DNA of 64,000 bases from Neoarius graeffei (taxonomy: Eukaryota > Chordata > Actinopteri > Siluriformes > Ariidae): contig NC_083572.1 of NCBI RefSeq assembly GCF_027579695.1, positions 14,570,915-14,634,914 of the forward strand, in the 5' to 3' direction. The translations under genes were made by a program, and so were the position numbers. Below are positions 33,395-43,696 of the stretch, piece after piece. Position 1 is the first letter of the stretch, and each line of letters begins with the position of its first letter. The notes below the pieces were generated by a model. That model made no database searches. It was not told the origin of the DNA and saw only the letters and a list, made by a program, of their open reading frames with translations.

Positions 33395-33728
33395 TGTGGC
33401 AGAGTGTGATTTGACAGATAGGAAAAAGACTTGATTTAGAGAAAAGACTGAACACGTCATTTATATTATAGAACTGCCACTTTATAGAAATTTCAGTGTT
33501 ATAATTCACTCCTGCTGAGAATAAATTCACCAGCAGATGGCGCTCTCACATAAGAATACACATAGGAGGCTTGCAAATCGCTGACATCAGAACGAAGTGT
33601 TGTCAATGAATGAATGTGCGTGAATGAGAGCGCTATCTGACCTGTTGCATCTTTGTGTATTCCCAACAGATGATATTTCATTAAATATGTTACTCCAGAC
33701 CACAGTGTCATTTTTGGGACCCGTAACA
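33395..33728 (+). repeat. 3' LTR (334 bp)
   Basis: TGTGGCAGAG...CCGTAACA. Nearly identical to the ends of the 5' LTR and lacks its 1,024-bp extra segment. Confidence 0.95.
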
Positions 33729-34781
33729 CCTGCTCACATAAATATGTTGTCCCGAACATACACAATATTTTGCCTGCAAATGCCATCATAACTGGGTACT
33801 CTGGCGGCCAGGGGCGTAGGCAGAAATTTGTAATACTGTGGACTTCTATGAAATAGAGTGGACCCCATTGTAAGCGGGGGGTCTGGGGGTCCTCCCCCAG
33901 AAAAAATGGTATTTCTTAGATGCAATTTCCTGCATTCTAACCAATTTTAGGGTGAATATATTAGCAAATCCCATCTGATTCACAGCCCTCTGATTAATGG
34001 CAAGATTAAGAATTGTGTCAAGTTTCAGCTCAGAGCAGGTCAGACAGGGACGTCACTAGGTTTGAGAGACAGGGGTAGCTTAGCACCCAGAGGAGAAAAG
34101 GTATTGCCGAACATTTTTCAGAGCACCTACTAAGGCTGTCAATCAATTCATTATTTCAAGAGCATCACACCTTGGGGACACACTTCCCACCATTTCTATT
34201 CTATTTTAAAATTGCTTTCATCATTTAATTGCTTGCTGAAGCAACTTCACCAGCTAAACTACAAAAATGTGAAAAAAACAATGGTAGGTGTCATGCATTC
34301 CTGCGCAAACTGAAGAGGGCAAGTGCTTCACAAATCATCATGTAAACATTCTACAGAAGACTCAATATAGTCTAGGTAAAGTTAAGCAAATGCAAACCAC
34401 TGACATCAAATTACAATCTCACCGTGTGTGTCTGCAAATGAAAGCATAGAATTCTGACTCTCTGCAAACCCAACTCAATGGAAGCCCGCACCGCGCCTGC
34501 TGCAGAATGCCCGCGTAGTTTTTTAAGTCCTACTAGCCTACCACTCGACGTGACGCTTGACACAGAGCCAATGAGGAGGAATCATAACGATATTAATAAT
34601 ATTGCATTAAACAATAAATAAGCAAGCAGAAACTGTTGTTCGGATTAACTTGCGTTCTTGATGGCTCATGTTCAGTGCTTTACTGCCTTTGTTTTTTTTG
34701 GGAAAAAAATAAAAATATAAATAATTTAAAAAAGGGCAAAAAATATAGGGTGGCTTTGCCATAAGATAGGGTGGCTGGAGC

Positions 34782-36019
34782 CAGCGCTCGAAACTAACGG
34801 TGTCCCGACGTCCCGGGGACCATAAAAAATGTCATCGGGACACAAAATTATCATATCTGGGACAATCCCGGGACAATGAAAAAAAAAATAGATCTAGAAA
34901 AAAAGTTCTACATTAATATTATTTACAAAGCCGTAACACATACGTAGACATTCACCTAATTTGTCAATTTTAATTTTAAAACGTTAACAGCGAAAAATAC
35001 ATAGTAGCTACACTTTCGATGCACCTGCATCCGTAGGCTACAGAGCAGCGCATTCTGTTCTAGAATCTTCGTCCGGAGTCCGCATTATATGGACTTGGAA
35101 TGGAATTGCTACCGCACACGCTGCGCCGACTCTTGCCAGAACAAAAATGCTTAAGTGGTTGAAGCGGACCGACCGCGGGGAAGAAACTGAAAGCCCAGAC
35201 ATAACGTCTCCGGGACCTTCAGGATCCAAAGTGTCATCGCCTGGTCTGCAGGCAACGCGAGCAACTGAATGAACTTAATGAACACTGTTAGACACGTTAT
35301 AAAATACAACAGGAATGATGTGGATGATATTGACGGAAGATACCGTTCAACAGAATAAGTGAGTTTTCTTGGTGTCTTTCTAGTTCAGAACGTTTAGTCA
35401 GTCAGCAGCACAACTAGGCTCGGACCTGGCACTATGCTGATGGTGCTAACATTTGCACCCGGCAGCGAAAGTTCATAAAATGAATAACGGAAAGTTCATA
35501 AAAATGGATAACGGTAATGGATAACGGAAAGTTCATAAAAATGGATAACGGTAATGGTGAAAATTATAAGTTGGCCTTATAAGTGCCAACAGATATTCAA
35601 GGTATAAGTAGATGAAATGAACATAAAAGGGGTCTTATTTTCAACTAAAGTGTACTGCAGATGTAGGGAGTTGAAACATTTTCTGAATGAGCTAGTTGGC
35701 CCCTTTAAATAAACGGGTATCTATTCATACAGTGAGATCGCCAAAGTTTAATAAACTGAAAATGCAATAACTGTAATTTTGAAGTAGATGATGTATAGGA
35801 CATGTGTCGCTTGTGTCTTGTGACTTATTGTAAAAATGATATAAAGGGTTCAAAATCGCATAGTTACAAATATAATAGTAACTTCATATGATAATATTAA
35901 CCACTGGTTATTTCAGAGAGGAAAAAAATGGGGACACTATTGCTTCCATTCGGGACAATACAACACAGAATTCGGGACCACTGGGGGACACAAAGAAAAA
36001 AAGTTAATTTCGAGCCCTG
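34782..36019 (+). mobile_element. Non-autonomous hAT (GCTGGAGC site)
   Basis: Perfect 8-bp duplication GCTGGAGC (34774-34781, 36020-36027). Ends CAGCGCTCGAAACTAAC and ...GTTAATTTCGAGCCCTG. Subterminal GTCCCGACGTCCCGGGGAC. It keeps a first coding exon (35147-35272). Innermost level of the nest. Confidence 0.93.
35147..35272 (+). pseudogene. hAT first-exon remnant
   Basis: ATG at 35147 opens MLKWLKRTDRGEETESPDIT, then a Ser/Pro/Gly-rich stretch, stopping at TGA 35270-35272 (41 residues). It resembles the start of ZNF862-type hAT proteins (a short aromatic/basic head followed by a Ser-rich linker). Nothing downstream encodes transposase. Confidence 0.5.
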
Positions 36020-36956
36020 GCTGGAGCTACCCTAAAATGGGTCTGGCGACGTCTATGAGGTCAGATCTTTTGTTTTGAAATACAGGACGATTCCGTATTG
36101 TAAGGGACAGTTGACAACCCTACCCTTTCACCCCCCTATTTTGCTTACTTTAAAAAAAAAACAAAAAACAAAAAAAACAAACCTACATTATAGACAACGG
36201 GTCTTTATTCGCTATTGTTTTGTAAGAGAGAACAAAATATATTTTTCACAAAAAGAACAACAGAATTTTTAAAAACATGGCCATTTGAAGTCTAAATTTA
36301 ATGCAGTAGAATAAATGAATAAAATAGTAATAATGAATAGTTAGTTACCCAATTATAATACAACAATTAAGAGTTTTACCGTTGGCCAGTAGGGGGAACC
36401 ATTCCTTTGACATCCCGAATACAGGCAAGAATGACAAGGTTTCATCAGCAGACAGCGATGTCTGTTTAGACATTTTCTGTTTAAGTTAGCGCAGCTAAAC
36501 TAGCATTCTAGGTCAGCGATGACTTCCGTTTTTTGGCATAGCAACGGATGTTTGCTTCTTGCCGCTTATCAAAAACGCGGGCATTAGCCAATCAAAATGA
36601 TTATAGAGAAAAAAAAACACTGACAAAAATATAATTTCTGTAAATAGTTGTAACATTATACTTAATTCAAAGTGTTTTGTTTCGTGTTACATTATTGTTA
36701 TCCTGCTGTTCATTGAATTTCACGTTAAAAACACCTCCTCTATGGTGGGCGAGCCAGCTGTCAATCAAGTTGGACACCTCCGATAGGGTGGGCCAGCCGT
36801 CAATCATAGTGGCACCGGCCCACTGTTGCTCTTATGTGCCTACGCCACTGCTGGCGGCAAGTATTTGTAGAATGATTCGATTGCAACAGATGTGTACTTA
36901 TCCTTCAACGGCGCGCAACACTGCAGTTCAATCAGTTCCATTTGCATCAGGATGTT

Positions 36957-39231
36957 CAGGGATGTGATTTTTCCGCGAATTCGCGGAATTCCGCTTTTTT
37001 CACCTCAAAATTTAAAAAAAAATTTTTTTTTCCGATTTTTCGCTCAAAAATCTGCATTCATATCCTATTCGTTCCGACTTTCAGTAATTCCGTCATTGAG
37101 ATGAAACGAGGTACGTGATTGGCCCATCGCTCTGTAACAACCAATGAACGCGCTTGTTCGATAGCTGTACGTAAGCTCGCTTCAAACAAAGAGTTGAAAG
37201 ATGGCAGCCTCCGTGATCGAGCGTAAAGATGCACCTGATCATCAGTTTGGTGTGTGTGTGTGTGTTTTTAAAGTAAATAAACATGGGGAAGAAGAAAAAA
37301 CAACCCAGCTCATTTCTTTCCCCATAATAAGCCTGTGAGTGGTGATGGTGTCACTGCACGTGTGACGGAGTGACGAAGGTTGCCGTGGCAACGGGGCCTC
37401 GCGCCATCTGTTACTTCCTGGATGCGCATGCGCACGCTATGAAAGCTGTGGCGAAAAGGTTAGCATCGGAGGCTAAACCTTCTGAGGAGAAAAGAAGGGG
37501 CAGTTTTTATTTCAGTTTGTTTTAGTTACGTCCGAAGAAACAGCAGTTTAAATCACGGCTCTAGTTTACAAATCAAAATGGTTACTCAGTGAAAACAAAA
37601 CAAAAGCTAGAGAGAGGGGGAGTGGTGGGAGTTTAACCCGGGAAAGTGAGTCTGTGAGGCGGCAGTGATGCTTGACCCCTCCCGCCTCCTCTCACTTTAC
37701 CTCAGAGTCTCTGCCAACTTCATCACAGATTATTTCACCTTTTTCACTCGCAGTTAGTTTTAATTTTCGCTCAAAACTTTTCCCACAGCGTGGATGTAAG
37801 GTAATTATACACAATTTTGATTTGTTTATTCAATATTAAAATGTTAGTGCAAATAATACATACTTGCCAACTTTTCAAAATTCTCATGAGGGAGAAAAGT
37901 GCATGAAAGACATTTTCAATTGGCCGAGGGTCTGATGCGCGGTTGAAATGATAAAAACAGTGGATCCCAATTAATTGCAAACACATTTTTTGTGAATGTT
38001 GTTTAGTGAAAAAGTGATTTTTATTCTTGCATATGAAAATCCTCAAGTGAGTGAACACTGTACAGTTCTGTATATGAGTCAATTTCACAGAAAACGTATT
38101 TTTTTTGTCCGGACGTGTTTTGTTTACATTTTGAGATTTCTAAAACCTTTTTATGGTCTCATATGATAAAACATTATCAGTTCTACCTTGCATTTCAAAA
38201 TTTGACTACTTTGGTTCATAAATGTGCATTTTGTAGCAAATTTTAGGGTCGAAAATGAGCAAAAATGGCTGTTCCACTGAAAAGAGACTTTTTTTCAGAC
38301 ATGATTCTTAATGTTAGACAAAGGTGGAATTGAAACATTTTCTTGTTGAACGACAAGACTGTGGAAACCACAATGGACATATGATGTCACAAATTGAAAA
38401 TGCCATTAAGAAAAGATATTTTTTTGATTTTTTGTTAATTTTTGTACCTGTCCCAGAGGTTTGTGTCAATTCTGTTACCGTGATTAATCACATAACAAAA
38501 ATAAATGCTCCCAAAAGCTATTATTGAAATTATTTGTTGCCAAGGATCTACATATTCTCACCTTTTATATGGATGGCAGAATGAACTGAATCTGAGAATA
38601 TTTACTTAAAAATTTCAGTTTTGGTAAGTAGTCTATGCATGACTAATTTTTTTGTGTCAATCCTGTTACCCTGTCTAAACGGGGTGTGCAGTAACTTAAT
38701 CAAATATTAGAAGTTGCCATACATAAGAAGCAAACCGGGAGACTACCAGGAGCAATAGAGTTTAATAAATAATGGTGGATGAATTCTTATGTTGCATCAT
38801 GTTTGTTTGAAAAGGCACATTTAGGTATGTTCAACTTCTACGGTAACTGAAAGTAAAATTTTGTTTTTCCTTATACAATTTTCTATTTATTCTAATGCAG
38901 ATGATTTAACTTAGAATGACATTTTTAGGTTTCATGTTTTGGCTTTTTGTCAGTTAAGAATCATTGAATTTACTATAGGGGCTCAGAGTTGCATGTTGAC
39001 CATTAAATTGGCTTGAATTTGTTAATCATGACAAGTTTTTTCTTGTGTGTTTGCTTGCCATTTTAGTACAATTTTTAAGTCAGAAAACCCCAGAACCCAG
39101 GAGCTTCGGGGGGCTTCGCCCTCCCTTGTCCCCCCACCAGGGCACTGCCCTGGACCAGCTGGGGGCCTGCGGCCCCCAGACCCCCGGCTAAAATTTTCAG
39201 ATAATTTCACCAGCCCCAAATCACATCCCTG
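36957..39231 (+). mobile_element. Non-autonomous hAT-like element
   Basis: 14-bp inverted ends CAGGGATGTGATTT / AAATCACATCCCTG with GATGTT on both sides (6 bp; 36951-36956, 39232-39237). Removing it restores the host hAT frame. Subterminal CCGCGAATTCGCGGAATTCC at left and a GC-rich CCAGGGCACTGCCCTGG block at right. A short frame near 37282 (MGKKKKQPSSFLSP) looks like another hAT exon 1. 37300-39050 is AT-rich, with no other gene. Confidence 0.82.
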
Positions 39232-39691
39232 GATGTTAGTCCGTAGGCTAACATCCTGGTCAGCGCACGCGCTGCAGCAGCTGAGGCGGGCAGCAGCAAA
39301 AGACAAACTGAAATAATTCCACGAAAATTGAATAAAAATAAAACGTCAGATTGAATTTTTTAAAGGAAAAACCATTAGATGAAAGTTTATTTTATTAAAT
39401 TTTTTAATTAAAAAATGGCTCTCCCATATCAACCACGGGCCGGATGTGATGTCCAATCGGGCCACTTCCGGCCCGCGGGCCGTAACCATGGCATCCCTGT
39501 TTGTACCTCACTGCCACCTTTGCTAAAGTCCTGGTAAAATGTATGCCACTGGTTGAAGTTCTAACTTCGAGGACATTTCACTTTGTAAGACCCTTGTTTA
39601 TTATGGTGGGTAATGTGAAGTTTTACAACATGCTAAGAAGTCATTACATGCATTGAATGTAAGTTTATGTCAGTATGGATCCATTCATTCA

Positions 39692-39825
39692 ATGACAGTG
39701 ACAACACTAACTGGAGTAAAATTAACACTCATGTAGATTTAAAAAATAACTCACTCAATGACAGTGACAACACTAACTGGAGTAAAATTAACACTCCTCT
39801 AGATTTAAAAATTAACTCCATACAC
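39692..39825 (+). repeat. 67-bp tandem pair in CACTA-like subterminal region
   Basis: Two units share TCAATGACAGTGACAACACT and TGGAGTAAAATTAACACTC. The ACACTAACT/AACACTC words continue those at 41205-41368 and support a CACTA-type subterminal region. Confidence 0.85.
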
Positions 39826-39866
39826 TACTGCATGAAGAAACTAACTCTATCTGGTGTTGTGGAGAG

Positions 39867-41190
39867 CATGGGCGCCGCCAGGGGGGGAAAGGTTAGAACA
39901 ATTCTAGGGGCCCAGCACTGCCATGGGGCCCTTTAAGGGGCTGATAATATGCTTTTGATGATTTTAATAAGACTTTTGAAATAACAACAATGCAATATTC
40001 CATCTGGTAAAATGAGCTAATTGAACAAGGTTGTCTATTTCTTGAGTTCTTCAACATATTGTCATTTAACCCTCCCCCTTTTGCGAAATGGTACGGTCCA
40101 GTTCTGGTAGAAGCGTGATGCGTTAAATCTGTGTGCTGATCAGTGCAACGCTACTTGCTGCTGTGTCGCGGTGCAGCAGCCAGCCAGCCAGCCGTGGAGT
40201 GCGTACAGTCTATGATCGCTAAATATGAAGAGTGGCTGTCAAAAACGTAAAGAAAGGCAGCTGAAAGCTGAGAGGGGCCGGAGAGGCAGGCAACTGGTCA
40301 CTCAGTTTTTCCCAGAGAAAGGTAGCTATCGCTCACATGTGTGTTCAAAATATTAGCGAATGGTAAATGAACAGTATGAACGTGGTTGGATTAGCCTATC
40401 AAGAGAACACTTTTACAGTTTGTACAGTGACATTTTTTCCATTTTAATAACTGAACTGACTTGTGTGATAAACAGGATGAAATATTACGTTATGCTGGTG
40501 CTAATAACTAGTGCTAATAACCAGTTTTATAACTAATGGGGTGCCCTAAATATGCACAGATTCAGCCTCAGGGGGACCTCCGCCCTACCAAACCACTGAA
40601 CCCCCCTTTGGAGAAGGTGGTAAGCAGCAATACAACCCATAAATGCTTTAGGATTGAAGAAGTTTTTAATGAGCGAGCGCCATATACAGTTTGCTAGATT
40701 AAAGTGTTGCTAATGTAACAGACGTTGCGTTGTGTTGTTCACCAGTCTTTTTATTCTGAAGAAATGAGACACAAATACACTGCTGAGGATGGGCTGCAAA
40801 CGTCCAGTGGCATTGGCGCTTACATGTCCAAAACGAACTGAAGGAGGCCAGCGCCTCGTTCCCATAACTACCTGCGCTCTTAAAGGGCCAGCGCAGAATT
40901 TCCCCACCACTACACACAATGGCAAGTGGAAAAAAATAAACCCGTTACACTAATAACGGACACCAGTCAAGTGTTTGACATGGTTACGTGTGTGGAATGT
41001 TCACACGTTCTAAACCATTGGTTTCAACCATTGGTTAATACATAAAATGTAATAAAGTCACAAATTCAAGGTCCATGGGCTATCAAAAGTCAAATAATGA
41101 CAATAGTGCAATTGTGACGAGGGTGGGCAAAGTTGGGGGGCCCAAAATTCTAATCTTTCATGGGGCCCAAAATTTCTGGCGGCGCCCCTG
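39867..41190 (+). mobile_element. hAT (ZMYM/TTF-like) in the CACTA-like right arm
   Basis: Perfect 8-bp duplication GTGGAGAG (39859-39866, 41191-41198). Ends CATGGGCGCCGCCAGG and ...CTGGCGGCGCCCCTG. It retains a first exon with donor (40225-40321). No transposase core. Confidence 0.93.
40225..40321 (+). pseudogene. hAT exon 1 with intact splice donor
   Basis: ATG 40225: MKSGCQKRKERQLKAERGRR, then GRQLVTQFFPEK, ending AAAG|GTAGCT. Basic head and a TQFF motif as in ZMYM/TTF-type hAT transposases; later exons absent. Confidence 0.6.
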
Positions 41191-41204
41191 GTGGAGAGTT
41201 AATT

Positions 41205-41368
41205 ATTAACTCTAATTGGAGTCATTTTAACACTGAATCAGAGTTGTATAACCAACACTTTGGCGAGTGTTAAATTAACACTATAAAGATTGAGACAAAA
41301 TAAACACTGGCGTAGTGTTGAAATTGACACTCGTAGAGTTGATTTTAACACTAGAATTTGCTGTGTAG
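41205..41368 (+). repeat. Right terminus of the CACTA/KDZ-like element
   Basis: Direct and inverted AACACT/AGTGTT words (GTGTTAAATTAACACT, GTAGTGTTGAAATTGACACT) end in TTTGCTGTGTAG. These would be the transposase-binding subterminal repeats. Confidence 0.6.
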
Positions 41369-42025
41369 TAGTGCGGATATAGTAGTGGGGCTATAGTAGT
41401 GTGGATATAGTAGTGTGGGATACAGTAGTGTGGGATACAGTAGTGGGGATACAGTAGTGCGGATACAGTAAATCAAATCAAATCAAGTTTATTTGTATAG
41501 TGCTTTAAACAATAAACATTGTCGCAAAGCAGCTTTACAGAATTTGAACGACTTAAAACATGAGCTAATTTTATCCCTAATCTATCCCCAATGAGCAAGC
41601 CTGTGGCGACGGTGGCAAGGAAAAACTCCCTCAGACGACATGAGGAAGAAACCTCGAGAGGAACCAGACTCAAAAGGGAACCCATCCTCATTTGGGCAAC
41701 AACAGACAGCCTGACTATAATATTAACAGTTTTAACAGGTATAACCCTCAACTGTCCTCATGGGGCCGTCCTTCACAGGAGCGGTGCGATAAAACTCCGA
41801 CCAGACACAGGGCACCAGGATGGATCAAGCAGGTCCGAGGGGCAGAAGAGGCCAGCATCTCAATCCCAGGATCAACATGTAACTCAGAGGGACAGATTGG
41901 GGGGGGGAAGAAAACGCAGTAGTGCTGATAGAGTAGTGCTGATAGAGTAATGCTGATGGAGTAATGCTGATGGAGTAATGCTGATGGAGTAATGCTGATG
42001 GAGTAATGCTGATGGAGTAGTGGGG
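41369..42025. repeat. 14-15 bp minisatellite, interrupted
   Basis: AGTAGTGYGGATAC-type units at 41369-41470 and AGTAATGCTGATGG units at 41917-42020 form one array, split by a LINE 3' end (41471-41916) with CAGTA on both sides. Confidence 0.85.
41471..41916 (-). mobile_element. LINE 3' end (teleost TTTGTATAGTGC-type)
   Basis: On the minus strand it ends ...CACTATACAAATAAACTTGA with (TTTGA)n, after the fish signature GGCGACGGTGGCAAGG...TTCTGTAAAGCTGCTTTGCG (read in either strand). 5-bp flanks CAGTA. UTR only. A shorter copy in opposite orientation is at 59515-59710. Confidence 0.7.
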
Positions 42026-42190
42026 ATGGCTGTGCCAGGCTAGTAATCTCTACTACACAATGAGGCCTGCTGGTGGTCATATTTGTCTGGGTCATACAAT
42101 TCTATGTTATATAGCTGACCCGACCCCGGCCCCCCATCACAGTCAGGAACGACAATGTGGCCCCCAGAGAAAAAAGTTTGGTGACCCCTG
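42026..42190 (-). mobile_element. hAT terminal fragment
   Basis: Starts at 42190 (minus) with CAGGGGTCACCAAACTTTTT and GGGGGCCACATTG, the end of a Charlie-like hAT, inserted in the last integrase codons. The other end cannot be located; the minisatellite at 41917-42020 may be its interior. Confidence 0.55.
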
Positions 42191-43308
42191 TTGTACATCA
42201 TCACTGGCTTGCCCTGGTAGAGATCACACCCATTCCTCCCCGGACGAATGCGATGGTTGTCCCACATTTGCACCACTGTGTCCAGCTCGTCCTGTAAGGC
42301 AGACACAGAGTGAGAAGCATGATATACAAGTATGATTCAATACACGCACGGGTTTAATAGATTGCAAATTGGCCTGGCTGCATTACGCACTGTTACGCAC
42401 ACAATTACGCACACACCCTATTCCAACCATTTTTACTCTCAAACTAAATAGCCTATCATGTGTTGATTGATTACCTGTATAATCTTTAGGAAACAGAATT
42501 GAATAAGACCCTTGTCGATAAAATCACCACTGAAATCACCCATAGCTTGGAACTCTCTGAAGACGTCTCGCCAGTAGTCCACATTCTGTCTCCTATACGT
42601 CCCCCACCAACATTCGATTCTCTGGTTTGCCGTGCTCCTTCCTTGAATAACACAAGGAGGACCATGGACCTCTCCAGTGTCATCTTCCCTGAAAAAAGTC
42701 TGTAGTCTGTTGGCATGGACATTCTCTGTTCCATGATCTGATCTCAGGTATTTTGGGCAGCCTCCGAGTTTAGTGACAGTTTGAGCAAAATAGGCTGCAA
42801 TCACGCACGGGTTGCTGTTGGTGCAGTTTGCTTCCATCCAAATTATATGCCTTGAAAATCCATCGATGCACCCGTTCACCCCGATGCCAAAGGGGGTGAG
42901 CTTGTCGTATGAATCCATGTGCCACACATAATTTGGCCCCAGAACACTGTAGGATCTTCTACGCAGCCTCCTACCTTTCCGACGCTGCACGGCCTCGGGA
43001 TCAAGAGTGGTCTGGATCTCCGCCACAACATCACGACTGACACGGAATCCGGCTAAACGGCACCTTTCGTGCATCATACGGTAGCCATGAAGCCGTCCTG
43101 GCCCGTTCATAAGTTTAGAGATAAAATCTACGACCTCAGCTGGATCACTGTATCTCCGTCGGTAGAGACGAAGCCGGGCCAGTCTTCTGCGGAGGTGCCG
43201 CGGACTAATTTTGAAATTATCCCTTATTAAGAGACTTAATGCAATCTCTCCCTGTGTCAACCCCTGATCAAAATATTGCCTTATTAGGTGATCGATTATT
43301 CCAGACAT
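42040..43308 (-). CDS. Integrase-type DDE transposase, two exons
   Basis: Exon 1: 43308-42475 (ATG MSGIIDHLIRQYFDQGLTQG) ends ATACAG|GTAATC. Exon 2: 42291-42040 begins after TTACAG in the same phase, 361 residues in all. N-terminal helix-turn-helix-like region (SPRHLRRRLARLRLYRRRYS), then the rve/integrase core with D132 (WHMDSYDKL), D191 (LRSDHGTENV) and E232 (ANQRIECWWG). QFCFLKIIQ|DELDTVVQMWDNH spans the splice. The core is intact. The last ~50 residues after GKPVMMYN derive from a hAT end (42190 leftward), replacing the usual short tail. Likely the transposase of the 24.3-kb element; fish genomes carry many homologues. Confidence 0.82.
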
Positions 43309-43398
43309 TCTAATGACCAAAGTTGTGTCTATACAGAATGAGAAATAGCCCCAAAGTCAGCACATCACAAGTCTCTTGGCACACCTGAATGAACCATT

Positions 43399-43696
43399 TC
43401 TCAGCTGTTTACTCGAGATCATGAAATAATTGTTTTGTTTTCTCGAGATCACGGAATAATTTTTTTGCTTTCTCGAGATCACAGAATAATTTTGTTTTCT
43501 TGAGATCACGGAATAACGGTTTTGTTTTCTCGAGATCTCGAATTAGTTGTGTTGTTTTCTCGAGATCCTGAATTAATTATGTCGTTATCTCGGGATAATG
43601 GTTTTGTTTCCTCGAGATCTCGAATTAATTATGCCGTTATCTCGGGATAACAAGGTGAATAAAAAAAGATTATATGAAGGGCCTCTCTCGGCTTCC
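43399..43696 (-). repeat. Right TIR of the integrase/HECT-type element
   Basis: Near-identical inverted copy of 19385-19687: same terminal GGAAGCCGAGAGAGGCCC, same TTATCCCGAGATAACG pair, same CTCGAG subunits with scattered substitutions. It lies ~90 bp upstream of the integrase start codon, so it probably also carries that gene's promoter. Confidence 0.92.

Larger units (their letters stand above)
25722..33728 (+). mobile_element. Gypsy-type LTR retrotransposon
   Basis: Target duplication CCTG (25718-25721, 33729-33732). LTRs begin TGTGGCAGAGTG and end CCGTAACA. A tRNA-Arg primer site and a polypurine tract are present, and gag-pro-RT-RNaseH-integrase occur in Gypsy order. No env frame. The LTRs differ greatly in length because the 5' one carries an extra 1,024 bp. 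Apart from the protease/pol frame break the coding part is largely open, so insertion is fairly recent. Confidence 0.95.
34045..36057. mobile_element. Non-autonomous hAT (AGGTCAGA site)
   Basis: Perfect 8-bp duplication AGGTCAGA (34037-34044, 36058-36065). Ends CAGGGACGTCACTAGG and ...TGGCGACGTCTATG. It contains the hAT at 34782-36019. No coding remnant in its own ~770 bp. Confidence 0.9.
33809..36850. mobile_element. Non-autonomous hAT (CTGGCGGC site)
   Basis: Perfect 8-bp duplication CTGGCGGC (33801-33808, 36851-36858). Ends CAGGGGCGTAGGCAGAAAT and ...TGTGCCTACGCCACTG. It hosts the hAT at 34045-36057. No transposase remnant was recognised. Own sequence is about 1.0 kb, AT-rich. Confidence 0.93.
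25557..39300 (-). pseudogene. hAT transposase C-terminal part, in pieces
   Basis: Rejoined across three insertions, the minus-strand pieces (39238-39300, 36859-36950, 33733-33800, 25557-25717) read in order LMQMELIELQCCAPLKDKYT, VAIESFYKYLPPEYPVMMAF, AGKILCMFGTTYLCEQ, AFSVMNINKSKLRNRLTHEH, LNDVMKIATAQNLSPNVEKL. This is the hATC block with FGTTYLCEQ/FSVMN motifs. Each join restores the frame, which confirms the element boundaries. The upstream catalytic domain is gone. Confidence 0.88.
24856..39499 (-). mobile_element. hAT element carrying a Gypsy insertion and nested hATs
   Basis: Ends CAGGGATGCCAGGGTGAAAT and ...CCATGGCATCCCTG, with GGGCCGGATGTG/CGGCCCGCGGGCC near the right end. The 8 bp next to the ends (GTCTATAT, TTTGTACC) do not match, so no duplication survives. 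Its transposase C-terminus on the minus strand is cut by the Gypsy element (25722-33728), a hAT (33809-36850) and another (36957-39231). It sits at the 3' end of the CACTA-like transposase. 24932-25556 shows no gene. Confidence 0.75.
22075..41368 (+). mobile_element. CACTA/KDZ-like DNA transposon, left end missing
   Basis: Two same-strand coding units (22075-22398 and 22433-24931) are followed, after removal of nested insertions, by a right end with the fish EnSpm/CACTA look: repeated AACACT/AGTGTT words and terminal TTTGCTGTGTAG at 41368 (inverted: CTACACAGCAAA). No matching left end is seen between 21741 and 22075, so the element is probably truncated where it meets the HECT-associated gene's intron. 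It is broken by a hAT (24856-39499) and another (39867-41190). Confidence 0.6.
19385..43696. mobile_element. 24.3-kb TIR element: HECT-associated-type gene plus integrase-type DDE gene
   Basis: Bounded by ~300-bp inverted repeats starting GGAAGCCGAGAGAGGCCC and flanked by GTAC on both sides (19381-19384, 43697-43700); GTAC is palindromic, so a 4-bp duplication is likely but not certain. Just inside the left TIR a spliced gene runs rightward (19772). Just inside the right TIR an integrase-like gene runs leftward (43308). The middle is filled by later insertions: CACTA/KDZ-like, hATs, Gypsy. The stripped element would be roughly 4-6 kb. An rve-type integrase in a TIR element with a 4-bp duplication is the layout of Ginger-like transposons; the HECT-associated partner would be unusual. 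Confidence 0.72.

Noticed and set aside
25722-33728. Endogenous retrovirus
   Set aside because: Gypsy-type gene order and integrase, and no env frame between pol and the polypurine tract.
37390-37760. Host-gene CpG promoter
   Set aside because: The GC-richer stretch lies within the hAT at 36957-39231 and resembles hAT exon-1 promoters.
19385-43696. Giant virus-like transposon (Polinton/Maverick or Teratorn type)
   Set aside because: No DNA polymerase B, protease, packaging ATPase, capsid or herpesvirus genes; the large size comes from nested insertions.
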